DNA from: Synergistaceae bacterium
GTDB lineage: Bacteria; Synergistota; Synergistia; Synergistales; Aminobacteriaceae
Direction: 5' to 3'
NCBI GenBank assembly: GCA_012523155.1
Contig: JAAYJB010000245.1
Location: 1-10,611, forward strand
DNA: 10,611 bases
Below are positions 1 to 7,477 of the stretch, piece after piece. The notes under the pieces are model-generated. The model saw only the letters and a list, made by a program, of their open reading frames with translations, was not told the DNA's origin and made no database searches. Numbering within the stretch: position 1 is the stretch's first letter; the number at the start of each line of letters is the position of its first letter. A program made the position numbers and the translations under genes.

Positions 1-1067
<1,067 letters not shown>

Positions 1068-1071
1068 ATGA

Positions 1072-1086
1072 TTCCAGGGACTGGAA
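1072..1086 (+). terminator. Small hairpin just after serS, weak terminator candidate
   Basis: TTCCAG (1072-1077) and CTGGAA (1081-1086) form a perfect 6-bp inverted repeat around the 3-base loop GGA, five bases after the serS stop. The bases that follow are AT-rich (ATTATTAAAATAAA) but not a U-run, so it does not meet the usual intrinsic-terminator form. It may attenuate, mark an mRNA 3' end, or be chance. It overlaps the putative -35 element described separately. Confidence 0.25.
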
Positions 1087-1110
1087 ATTATTAAAATAAA
1101 CTGGTAGAAT
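1082..1110 (+). promoter_or_regulatory. Candidate sigma-70-type promoter for the glycosyltransferase-CBS-ATPase cluster
   Basis: TGGAAA (1082-1087, 4 of 6 to TTGACA) and TAGAAT (1105-1110, 5 of 6 to TATAAT) are separated by 17 bases in the only AT-rich stretch of the window. It lies about 60 bases before the start of the next gene, in the sole real intergenic gap. This is a match by eye only, and the -35 half is weak. If real, it would head everything from 1169 to beyond the right edge. Confidence 0.35.
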
Positions 1111-1156
1111 CAGGAACAGACCCCTTTTTATCAGGGAGGTTTCACAAATACTTATT

Positions 1157-1168
1157 GCGGAGACATAC
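1157..1168 (+). promoter_or_regulatory. Ribosome binding site that supports the ATG at 1169
   Basis: GGAG (1159-1162) lies 6 bases before the ATG at 1169, normal spacing. A stronger SD-like AGGGAGG (1133-1139) lies 29 bases before that ATG, too far to serve it. The only in-frame codons at a suitable distance from it are ATA/CTT/ATT, so the ATG at 1169 is preferred. Confidence 0.5.
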
Positions 1169-2893
1169 ATGGTACAGGTTCTTTCATTTGTTCTGCCCGC
1201 CGTGGTGGTCTGCTTTCTTTTGCAGCGCACCTGCAGAAGGCGTATGGACACTGCGCAGTACAATTATTTCAGGGATCTTGCGCTGGTTTCCGTGTGGCTT
1301 CTTTCCGCCCTCTGGGCAGGGAGCGATGTGTCGCGGTTCATCGTGGGGATGGCGGTATTCGCTTCCATGGCGGGCACGTTCCAGCACTCGCGGCCTCACT
1401 GGTCGTGGAAGCTCGCGTACCTGGGAATAGGGCTTCTGTTCGCCGCGGCAGGCCCGAGGATCACCTACTTCGCCCTGCCGGACGGGCAGTATTTTTATTT
1501 CTCTTCCTGGATGTCAATTGCCGTTACGGCCCTGTGGGTCGCTGTTTTCCCGGTGCTTCTGCAGGAGCTGGACAATATACCCGGAATGGCCGGACATCTG
1601 CTGGCCATAAGCTTCTCCCTTCCTTTTCTCGCCACTGTGTTCTCAGGCCAGGACCTGGCCGACGCATTTTTCATGTCTTTGTGCGGACTGGCGTTTCTCG
1701 GCGTTTTCTGGAGCCGCCACGGGCACATGTATCGCCGCATTGGAGAGTCGCTCACCGCCATGTGGGGCGTGCTCGTCGCAGGTACGTCAATATTGGGAGT
1801 GAGCAAGGGGATCACCTTCAGCACGCTTCTCCTCCTTCCCCTGGGGCTTTTCGCCATTCCGATCATGGAGGCTTCCCTCCATTTCGCGACCCTGGCGTTT
1901 TCATCGAGATCCCCGGGAGCGGCGGTACTCTACCGGAAGCTGATCAGCAGGGGCCTCGATCACCCGAGCGCGGTGAGGTTCATTACCTCTCTGTGCGCGC
2001 TGGGCGGTGCGGCCATTGCCATTTCCCAGCTGGGGAACTCTGTTTTTATGACGATCTGGCTAAGCGTCACAGTGATTTTCACCGGACTTACGATCACGCC
2101 TTTCATCCGGAATATGAAGGAGAATGGAGATATGCAGCTGAAGCCCGTAATATGGAGTACGTCTGTTGATAATGTTTCCATGGACTATGCGCTCTCCAAG
2201 GCGCGGGCGGCGGTTTCGGGTGGCGAAGGAGTGGCCCTTGTGTCCACGGTGAATGCCCTTGCCGTCATGGAAGCGGAAAAGAACGGTGCATACGCATCCG
2301 CGCTCAGGAATTCATTCCTCACGCTTGCTGACGGTGCGGGGCTCGTGTGGGCGCTCAAGTTTCTTGGAACACCCGTGCAGGAGAGGGTTGCCGGAATTGA
2401 TTTCATGACAAGGCTTGCACGGATGGCATCCGCGGAGGGGTGGCCCGTGTATCTCCTGGGGGCGAAGCCCCACGTGGTTGAGGGTGCCGTGAGAGCCTTG
2501 AAGCAAAGGTTTCCTGAGATCGTTATCGCCGGCTGGCGGGACGGATATTTTTCGCCCGATGACTCTTCGGTTGCCCGGGATATCCGGGAAAGCGGGGCAA
2601 GGGTCCTTTTCGTCGCCATGGGTGTTCCCAGGCAGGAGATCTGGGTGACGAAGAACGCGGCGGAACTGGGAAACCTTGTGGCCGTGGGAGTCGGCGGAGC
2701 TTTTGATGTCATCTCCGGGATGCTGAAAAGGGCGCCGGAGATTTGGCAGAAGCTCGGGTTGGAATGGCTCTACCGCCTGATACAGGAACCATGGAGATGG
2801 AAGAAGGACCTTGATCTCCTTCGCTTTGCAGGAAAGATCGTTCTGTCCAGGGCCGGCCTTTACCGCAGCCGGAAGAAAAGAGATCCCAGGTGA
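1169..2893 (+). CDS. Degenerate WecA/MraY-like membrane domain fused to WecG/TagA/CpsF glycosyltransferase
   Basis: 574-residue two-domain protein. Residues about 1-310 are polytopic membrane segments. Residues about 330-560 are a WecG/TagA/CpsF (GT26) domain, a family that moves N-acetylmannosamine or a related sugar onto undecaprenyl-PP-GlcNAc at the inner membrane face. Family signatures seen: STVN (359-362), LADG with the expected catalytic Asp388, RVAGIDF (406-412), YLLGA (428-432), GWRDGYF (455-461), VAMGVPRQEIW (482-492), GVGGAFDVISGMLKRAP (507-523) and LEWLYRLIQEP (531-541). By eye the N-terminal region follows the WecA fold in order, yet its active-site motifs are gone: TFQHS (70-74) replaces the Asp-Asp motif, NIPGMAG (136-142) the NxxDGxDG motif, IGESLT (191-196) the MGDSGS motif, and VLYRKLI (253-259) the HLHHRLL motif. 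RGLDHPSAV (261-269) still resembles the family. So the enzyme role rests on the C-terminal half; the N-terminal half is probably an anchor or lipid-binding pseudoenzyme. It overlaps the next gene by 4 bases. Confidence 0.88.
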   Translation: MVQVLSFVLPAVVVCFLLQRTCRRRMDTAQYNYFRDLALVSVWLLSALWAGSDVSRFIVGMAVFASMAGTFQHSRPHWSWKLAYLGIGLLFAAAGPRITYFALPDGQYFYFSSWMSIAVTALWVAVFPVLLQELDNIPGMAGHLLAISFSLPFLATVFSGQDLADAFFMSLCGLAFLGVFWSRHGHMYRRIGESLTAMWGVLVAGTSILGVSKGITFSTLLLLPLGLFAIPIMEASLHFATLAFSSRSPGAAVLYRKLISRGLDHPSAVRFITSLCALGGAAIAISQLGNSVFMTIWLSVTVIFTGLTITPFIRNMKENGDMQLKPVIWSTSVDNVSMDYALSKARAAVSGGEGVALVSTVNALAVMEAEKNGAYASALRNSFLTLADGAGLVWALKFLGTPVQERVAGIDFMTRLARMASAEGWPVYLLGAKPHVVEGAVRALKQRFPEIVIAGWRDGYFSPDDSSVARDIRESGARVLFVAMGVPRQEIWVTKNAAELGNLVAVGVGGAFDVISGMLKRAPEIWQKLGLEWLYRLIQEPWRWKKDLDLLRFAGKIVLSRAGLYRSRKKRDPR

Positions 2894-3363
2894 AGACCAC
2901 GGCCAAAGATCTCATGCATTACGACCTGACTTCCGTGATGGAAGACGATACAGTCCATGATGCCATACACGTTCTGTACAGCCACAACCTGCCGGGTGTT
3001 CCGGTTCTGGATGAGGAATGGAACCTGGTAGGCTTTCTCTCTGAATCGGACATCCTAAAGGCAGCTGTTCCCACCTACCTTGAAGTTCTTGCGCGGTCCT
3101 CCTTTCTTGAGGACGAAGATTTTTTTCTCCTCTCGAGATTCCGTTCCTTCGGAGGTAAAAAGGTAGGGGAATTCATGAACAGGAAGCCCATCTGCGTAGA
3201 GCCTGATACCAGCCTGATGGCAGTAGCCGACCTTATGATACGAAAGTCTGTCAAGAGGCTTCCCGTGGTGGAAGACGGAAAGCTTGCGGGGATGATCTCC
3301 AGGGAGGCTTTCTGTGAATTCCTTATGGAAGAAAGCGGGCAGGACAGTGAAGAAAGTCGATAA
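2890..3363 (+). CDS. Tandem CBS-domain protein
   Basis: 157-residue soluble protein made of two CBS domains (about 7-60 and 92-148), which together form a Bateman module that usually binds adenine nucleotides or S-adenosylmethionine. Repeated features are LMHYDLTSVMEDDTVHDAI then LPGVPVLD (34-41), and FMNRKPICVEPD then VKRLPVVED (121-129). The ribose-binding Asp expected in the GhhSxxD motif is present in the first domain (GFLSESD, 48-54) but replaced in the second (GMISREA), so one site may be defective. A 30-residue linker rich in Phe, Leu and acidic residues lies between. There is no attached effector domain. The GTG start sits in the stop of the upstream gene (GTGA), and the 3' end overlaps the ATPase H subunit gene. 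Position suggests, without proving, that it senses energy charge for one of its neighbours. The next in-frame ATG (2914) would cut into the first CBS strand, so 2890 is preferred. Confidence 0.9.
   Translation: MKTTAKDLMHYDLTSVMEDDTVHDAIHVLYSHNLPGVPVLDEEWNLVGFLSESDILKAAVPTYLEVLARSSFLEDEDFFLLSRFRSFGGKKVGEFMNRKPICVEPDTSLMAVADLMIRKSVKRLPVVEDGKLAGMISREAFCEFLMEESGQDSEESR
3301..3313 (+). promoter_or_regulatory. Strong Shine-Dalgarno inside the CBS gene, selecting a GTG start
   Basis: AGGGAGG (3301-3307) followed by a 6-base spacer leads to a GTG at 3314 in the frame of the ATPase H subunit. The later in-frame GTG at 3347 has only AGGA at a 2-base spacing. This favours 3314 as the H start, with a 50-base overlap of the CBS gene. 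Confidence 0.55.
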
Positions 3364-3700
3364 TCAGAAGACAGACGATGGTGTATTCGATTCCATAGAG
3401 GAAGAAATGCGCCTTTTTCAGGCCGAACTGGAAGCTGAATTTGAACAGAAAAGACAGGAGTGCCGTCTCGTAAGAGAAGAGGCGCTCCTTCGTCTTTCGG
3501 AGATGGAGCGGGAGACGGTGAAAAAGGTTGAAGGTGAATGGGCGGAAAAAGAACAGCAGCTTGCGGTTCTCGACGGGAAGCTCGTGGAAGAAGCCCGGGA
3601 AATGCGGATGATTATTGCTGAGAAAACACTCTCGGGAGAGGAAATGGAAACCCTTTTGAATGAAGCCCTTCTGCTGGTGCTTGGAGAGGAAACAGCATGA
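3314..3700 (+). CDS. ntpF: V/A-type ATPase peripheral-stalk subunit H (G)
   Basis: 128-residue protein that is almost all charged alpha helix, with an uninterrupted heptad-like coiled coil from about residue 26 to 105 and no membrane segment. In V/A-type ATPases the small helical subunit encoded first in the operon (archaeal AhaH, E. hirae NtpF, Thermus G) pairs with subunit E to form the peripheral stalk, holding the catalytic head against subunit I. Assignment rests on size, coiled coil and position directly before subunit I; sequence alone is not diagnostic. The start is uncertain: GTG at 3314 has a strong SD, GTG at 3347 would remove 11 residues. The stop overlaps the ATG of subunit I (ATGA, 3697-3700), indicating translational coupling. 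Confidence 0.8.
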   Translation: MNSLWKKAGRTVKKVDNQKTDDGVFDSIEEEMRLFQAELEAEFEQKRQECRLVREEALLRLSEMERETVKKVEGEWAEKEQQLAVLDGKLVEEAREMRMIIAEKTLSGEEMETLLNEALLLVLGEETA

Positions 3701-5598
3701 TACGGAACATGATCCGCCTTTCACTTTGGGGAGTACAGAGCCGAAGCAGGGAGATCGTTGGGGAACTGCACCGGCTTGGTGTTCTTCACCTGGAACACGG
3801 GTCGCCCAGAGGCGGGGAGGAAACGGAAACGCTGAACAGTCTCAGGCTTTTAAGAGGCAAGATCCTGGGGCTCATCGAGTCCCTCGAATGGGACAAGTGG
3901 AATTCTGTTACCGAGGACTACCTCCTTGAGGCGGAAAAGTTTTTTTCAGGCCTTCCCTCGGAAGACCTGGTCCCTGAAATTGACAGGAGCCTGGAGGAAT
4001 TCGGCCGGAGGCTTGCAGCCCTGCAGGAGGAAAAGGCACAGTGCGTGGATAACCTGGGCAGGGCGAAAAAGTCACGGGATGCGATTGAACGGTTCGGGGC
4101 TTTTTTCAGGCGGGGTGAGGATGGACCTCAGTCCCTCTCGATCTGGTGGATTCCGGAATCTTCCCTTCAGAAGGCCCTTGCCGAGGTGAACGCGGAACTC
4201 CATAAAGCAGATGAAGCGGGGGAGGGACACCACTTCCTCCCCGGTAGGGATTCCCTGGGCATACTCGCTCTCCGTGTGCCCGCAAGCTGTGAAGATGCGG
4301 TCTTTGCGGTTCTTGCGAAATGGAAGGCCCTTCCCTGGAAGCTGCCTGATTTCTGCGGGGAGATACGGCCGGAGGAATCGCTCCCCTTCCTCGGGAAAAA
4401 GATAGAAGAATTCTCGGCTAGGATCGAGACCATCATGTCGGATATCAGCCGTACGTCCGGTGAATGGGGACCAAGACTCGCATCACTGTTTCTTTTCATC
4501 GACGAACGGACGGAGCAGGCTGCCGTGGAGGCTCGCCTGGAGACGGGGAGGGATTTTTTCTCCCTCCAGGGGTGGATGCCCGAGGATGTATTGCGCACTG
4601 CTGCTGCCCACCTCAAGGAGAAGTTCGGAGACGATGTGCTGCTCCAGTGGAGAAGCCCGGGCGAGGATGAATGGAACGACGTTCCCACGGCGCTGATGAA
4701 CAGGCCCATGTCAGCACCCTTCGAGCTCTTTCTCAAGCTGCTCAGGCCGCCCTCCTATTCCGGGTTCGACCCCACTACGGCCATAGCACTCTTTTTCCCC
4801 TTCTTTTCCGGATGCATGATCGGGGACATGGGATACGGCCTGATCATACTGTTGTTATCGATCCGGCTGAAGAAAGGGAAAAGACCTCTTGTCCGCGACA
4901 TCGGGGCGATCCTGTTCTCAATGTCGCTTTGGAGCCTGGTCTGGGGAGCGGTTTGGGGAGAATTTTTCGGTGATGTGGGCCATCGCCTGTTTCACCTTGA
5001 ACCTCTCTGGGTGGAGCGCTCTGTAAGCGTTATGCCGGTGGTGGTTTTTACCATTGCGCTGGGTGCTGCGCACGTGTTCTTCGGCCTGCTTATCGGAGTG
5101 TACCAGGGAGTAAAGAACAGGCACAGGCATCAGTGGATGGAGAAGGCCGGAAACCTCGCCGTGCTGCTTTCCCTCGTCGGGGCTCTTGTGGTGATGAAGC
5201 AGGAGTTTCCCGGAAGTTTTTTCACTCTTCCCGTATCCCTGCTCGTGGTGGGGCTGGTTCTTCTCATCGGAGGAGGAGGGATCGGCGGAATCATCGAAAC
5301 GCTGGGAAGCATAGGTAATATCATAAGTTACGTAAGAATTGCGGCCATAGGGCTCTCGTCGGCCATCCTTGCACTTGTGGCATCAAAGTTCATGGATGTC
5401 TTCGGGCTTTCCGTCTTCGGGATTTTTCTTGCGCTCATGATACACCTGCTCAACTTTGTACTGGCAATAGGAGGATCAGGACTGCATTCAGCCCGTCTGC
5501 ACTACGTGGAGTTTTTCGGAAAGTTTTATTCCGGCAGCGGAAAGGAATACAAACCATTTAAGCGGAGGAGCGGATCTTCGTGGAAAAAGCACTCATAG
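3697..5598 (+). CDS. ntpI: V/A-type ATPase membrane subunit I (a)
   Basis: 633-residue stator subunit that forms the ion half-channels beside the rotor ring. Residues about 1-340 are the cytoplasmic arm: two long helical stretches (about 80-135 and 228-260) around a mixed alpha/beta lobe, binding the E/H stalks. Residues about 355-595 hold seven or eight hydrophobic membrane segments. PPSYSGFDPT (351-360) and GDMGYG (376-381) mark membrane entry. ISYVRIAAIGLS (543-554) contains Arg547, which matches the essential channel arginine of the family. The C-terminal signature GLHSARLHYVEFFGKFYSG (595-613) is intact, so the gene is full length. It starts inside the stop codon of the H gene. Its last 19 bases overlap the K gene, and the K ribosome binding site (GGAGGAG, 5564-5570) lies within it. 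Confidence 0.97.
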   Translation: MIRNMIRLSLWGVQSRSREIVGELHRLGVLHLEHGSPRGGEETETLNSLRLLRGKILGLIESLEWDKWNSVTEDYLLEAEKFFSGLPSEDLVPEIDRSLEEFGRRLAALQEEKAQCVDNLGRAKKSRDAIERFGAFFRRGEDGPQSLSIWWIPESSLQKALAEVNAELHKADEAGEGHHFLPGRDSLGILALRVPASCEDAVFAVLAKWKALPWKLPDFCGEIRPEESLPFLGKKIEEFSARIETIMSDISRTSGEWGPRLASLFLFIDERTEQAAVEARLETGRDFFSLQGWMPEDVLRTAAAHLKEKFGDDVLLQWRSPGEDEWNDVPTALMNRPMSAPFELFLKLLRPPSYSGFDPTTAIALFFPFFSGCMIGDMGYGLIILLLSIRLKKGKRPLVRDIGAILFSMSLWSLVWGAVWGEFFGDVGHRLFHLEPLWVERSVSVMPVVVFTIALGAAHVFFGLLIGVYQGVKNRHRHQWMEKAGNLAVLLSLVGALVVMKQEFPGSFFTLPVSLLVVGLVLLIGGGGIGGIIETLGSIGNIISYVRIAAIGLSSAILALVASKFMDVFGLSVFGIFLALMIHLLNFVLAIGGSGLHSARLHYVEFFGKFYSGSGKEYKPFKRRSGSSWKKHS

Positions 5599-5798
5599 CA
5601 TTTGCGGCTGCCCTCGCAGTGTCAGTCCCTGCCATAGCTACGGCATATGCGCAGGCAAAGATAGGGAGCGCCGGTGCGGGAACAGTAGCCGAGAAGCCGG
5701 AAACTGGAGGAACGATCATTATCCTGGAGGCGATCCCGGAGACAATGGTCATTCTCGGCTTTGTCGTGGCCATCATGCTGATACTTCAGTTCGCGTGA
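5580..5798 (+). CDS. ntpK: V/A-type ATPase rotor-ring subunit K (c), single-hairpin form
   Basis: 72-residue proteolipid with two membrane helices (about 3-27 and 46-70) joined by a polar loop GTVAEKPETGGT. Many copies form the ion-carrying ring that turns against subunit I. Glu54 in AIPETMVILG (51-60) is the ion-binding carboxylate. Helix 1 carries VPAIATAYAQAKIG (16-29), a typical family pattern; at the place where Na+-type single-hairpin c subunits have Gln four residues after the Pro, this one has Thr21. The overall pattern resembles the Thermus proton-type ring subunit as I remember it, so ion specificity stays open. It has one hairpin, not the fused double hairpin of E. hirae NtpK, so there is one carboxylate per hairpin. 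GTG start with GGAGGAG 9 bases upstream, overlapping subunit I by 19 bases. Confidence 0.95.
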   Translation: MEKALIAFAAALAVSVPAIATAYAQAKIGSAGAGTVAEKPETGGTIIILEAIPETMVILGFVVAIMLILQFA

Positions 5799-5808
5799 GG
5801 CATGCCCT

Positions 5809-6453
5809 GTGACCGGTCTTTCACTTGAAGGAGACCTGTCGTCCTTCAGGGAGGCGATTCGGAGGGAGCATCTTCAGAAGGTTGAAGCTCTTGAGAAGCA
5901 GAGGGACAACGAAATAGCCGAACTTATCGCCGACAGGAGGACGTCTGTTCAGCGGCGGGTTTCAAAACTCCGGAAGGAGCAGGAGGAAAAATACCTTTTC
6001 CTTGCGGGGGAAATGAGCAAGGACTCCTATGCTGCTGCCAGGGCATCGTTTCTTGATGAATTCTCTAAAATAAGGGGCGGATTCGAGGAAACGCTCCGCG
6101 GATGCATCGAAGGGATCCGGCGAAGCGAAAGGGAGCGTTACGCCGTGGTCCTCCGCCGTCTCGCGGCAGAGGCGCTCCGGGTTTGCGGAAGGCCTGCCGT
6201 TGTCTTCGTGGAGCCTCAGGACAGGGATTTGCTTTCTTCCGGCACCCTGGAAAGCGACTTCGAAGATGGTGTGGAGATACGGGAGGAAAATCTTGACGGA
6301 TGGGGTGGATGCCGGGCGGTATCGGAAAATATGGTCGTGGACAATACTCTCCTTGCAAGGTGGAGAAGATTGAGCCCTTCCTTTTCTGTACGATTGTCCC
6401 TGCTTATGAATGACTCTTTTTCTGAAATCCACAACCGAATCTCCAAATTATGA
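5809..6453 (+). CDS. ntpE: V/A-type ATPase peripheral-stalk subunit E
   Basis: 214-residue stalk subunit that pairs with H and caps the catalytic head. Residues about 10-120 are a long charged helix; the remainder is a small alpha/beta domain. WGGCRAVSENMVVDNTLLARW (165-185) follows the family signature in which a glycine-rich turn leads to a strand and VDNTLxARL, which is the main diagnostic. Length is near the family norm. The start is GTG at 5809 with GAGG 8 bases upstream, ten bases after the K stop. Its final 44 bases overlap the C subunit gene in another frame, so the last residues of E (NDSFSEIHNRISKL) are shared coding space. Confidence 0.93.
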   Translation: MTGLSLEGDLSSFREAIRREHLQKVEALEKQRDNEIAELIADRRTSVQRRVSKLRKEQEEKYLFLAGEMSKDSYAAARASFLDEFSKIRGGFEETLRGCIEGIRRSERERYAVVLRRLAAEALRVCGRPAVVFVEPQDRDLLSSGTLESDFEDGVEIREENLDGWGGCRAVSENMVVDNTLLARWRRLSPSFSVRLSLLMNDSFSEIHNRISKL

Positions 6454-7462
6454 ATATCTGAATGCCGTTATCCGTGCCAGAGGGACAAAACTGCTGGAAC
6501 AGGAGGTTTTTTTTACTCTGGCCGGCGGAACGCTTGAGGATCTCGAGCTTTTCCTTCTTGAGAGCGTGTATGGAATACGCTGCCGGGAACAGCTTGCGAT
6601 CGGAGGTTCGTCTGTCCTGTTCCGGGTGGAAAACGCTCTTGCTGCAGGAACAGCTGATATTCTTCTCGAGACGGCTTCCCTCGCGAGGGGCGAAGCCGGG
6701 CTTTTTTTTGATGTTCTGCTCTCCATGGCGGATCTCGAGAACGGCCGCCTGCTTTTGCGTGCATCCCGGGCAGGAGAAGCCAGGGGAAAGCCGCCGCTTT
6801 GGAGGATGTATTGCGTTGCCGGTACGGCTTTCTACGATGACCTGTGGAAAAAATGTTTCAACGCTGCGGATGGTGCGATTCGGTGTCACGAAGAGGAAAA
6901 CCCAATGGCATCCCTTCTCGGCGAGGCATACAGGACGCTGTACGAAACGGGGTCCCTTTCAGTTTCGGAGCGGGCGTTGTATTCCGGGTGGCTCGATTAC
7001 TGGAGGGAACAACTGGGGCCCCTGAAGGGAACGAATGTACGCCTGATGGAGGAGTATCTCGGCAGGCTCACCGATACCTGGAACCTGAGCACCTGGTTCC
7101 GGTCAGGCACTGAACTGGAGCATGGTGTGAGGTCTTTTCTCCGCGGCGGATGGGGATTGTCGCCCCTGAAGCTGGAGGGGTGTGCCACGCTGGAGTGCCT
7201 GTTTGAGGGGAGCGGATGGGAAATTCCCTTCCTGAGCGGACAAAGAGAGGCGAATTCTGTTGTCCTGCGGAAGTTCCAGGGACTTTTCCATCTCTGGCAG
7301 AAAAGGCTTTACCGCAAAGATCTCCTCGGTATCCACGTTTCCATGGGATATGCGGCGCAGGTGCAGCTTGAATGGGCGAACCTCTCGATGATCGCGGCGG
7401 GGCTGTCGCTGAACATCCCCTCTGCGGAAATCGTGCGGCATCTCCTGCTGCCCGGGGAATAG
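6410..7462 (+). CDS. ntpC: V/A-type ATPase subunit C (central-stalk socket)
   Basis: 350-residue, mostly helical subunit that seats the central rotor shaft (D/F) on the K ring; homologous to eukaryotic subunit d. The N-terminal NYEYLNAVIRARGTKLL (13-29) is the typical opening of the family, and ANLSMIAAGLSLNIP (323-337) is the typical C-terminal helix that lines the funnel. Length is normal. The ATG at 6410 follows immediately after an in-frame TGA (6407-6409), and no other ATG, GTG or TTG in this frame precedes the conserved NYEYLNA block, so the start is well constrained. There is no purine-rich ribosome binding site before it, so it probably depends on ribosomes translating E, with which it overlaps by 44 bases. 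Two T8 tracts (6507-6514, 6702-6709) lie inside the gene. Confidence 0.92.
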   Translation: MTLFLKSTTESPNYEYLNAVIRARGTKLLEQEVFFTLAGGTLEDLELFLLESVYGIRCREQLAIGGSSVLFRVENALAAGTADILLETASLARGEAGLFFDVLLSMADLENGRLLLRASRAGEARGKPPLWRMYCVAGTAFYDDLWKKCFNAADGAIRCHEEENPMASLLGEAYRTLYETGSLSVSERALYSGWLDYWREQLGPLKGTNVRLMEEYLGRLTDTWNLSTWFRSGTELEHGVRSFLRGGWGLSPLKLEGCATLECLFEGSGWEIPFLSGQREANSVVLRKFQGLFHLWQKRLYRKDLLGIHVSMGYAAQVQLEWANLSMIAAGLSLNIPSAEIVRHLLLPGE

Positions 7463-7477
7463 GGGAGGGCAATCCCG

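Noticed and set aside
1155..1430. A TTG-started 91-codon frame near the AGGGAGG at 1133-1139
   Set aside because: The spacing from that SD is 15 bases, too long, and the translation is Arg/Trp/Ser-rich with no motif; it overlaps the real gene at 1169.
1294..2169. A 291-codon + strand reading frame inside the glycosyltransferase gene
   Set aside because: It is the alternate frame of a gene with strong family motifs. Its translation is rich in Arg, Pro and Gly with no recognisable motif, as expected of a shadow frame in GC-rich DNA.
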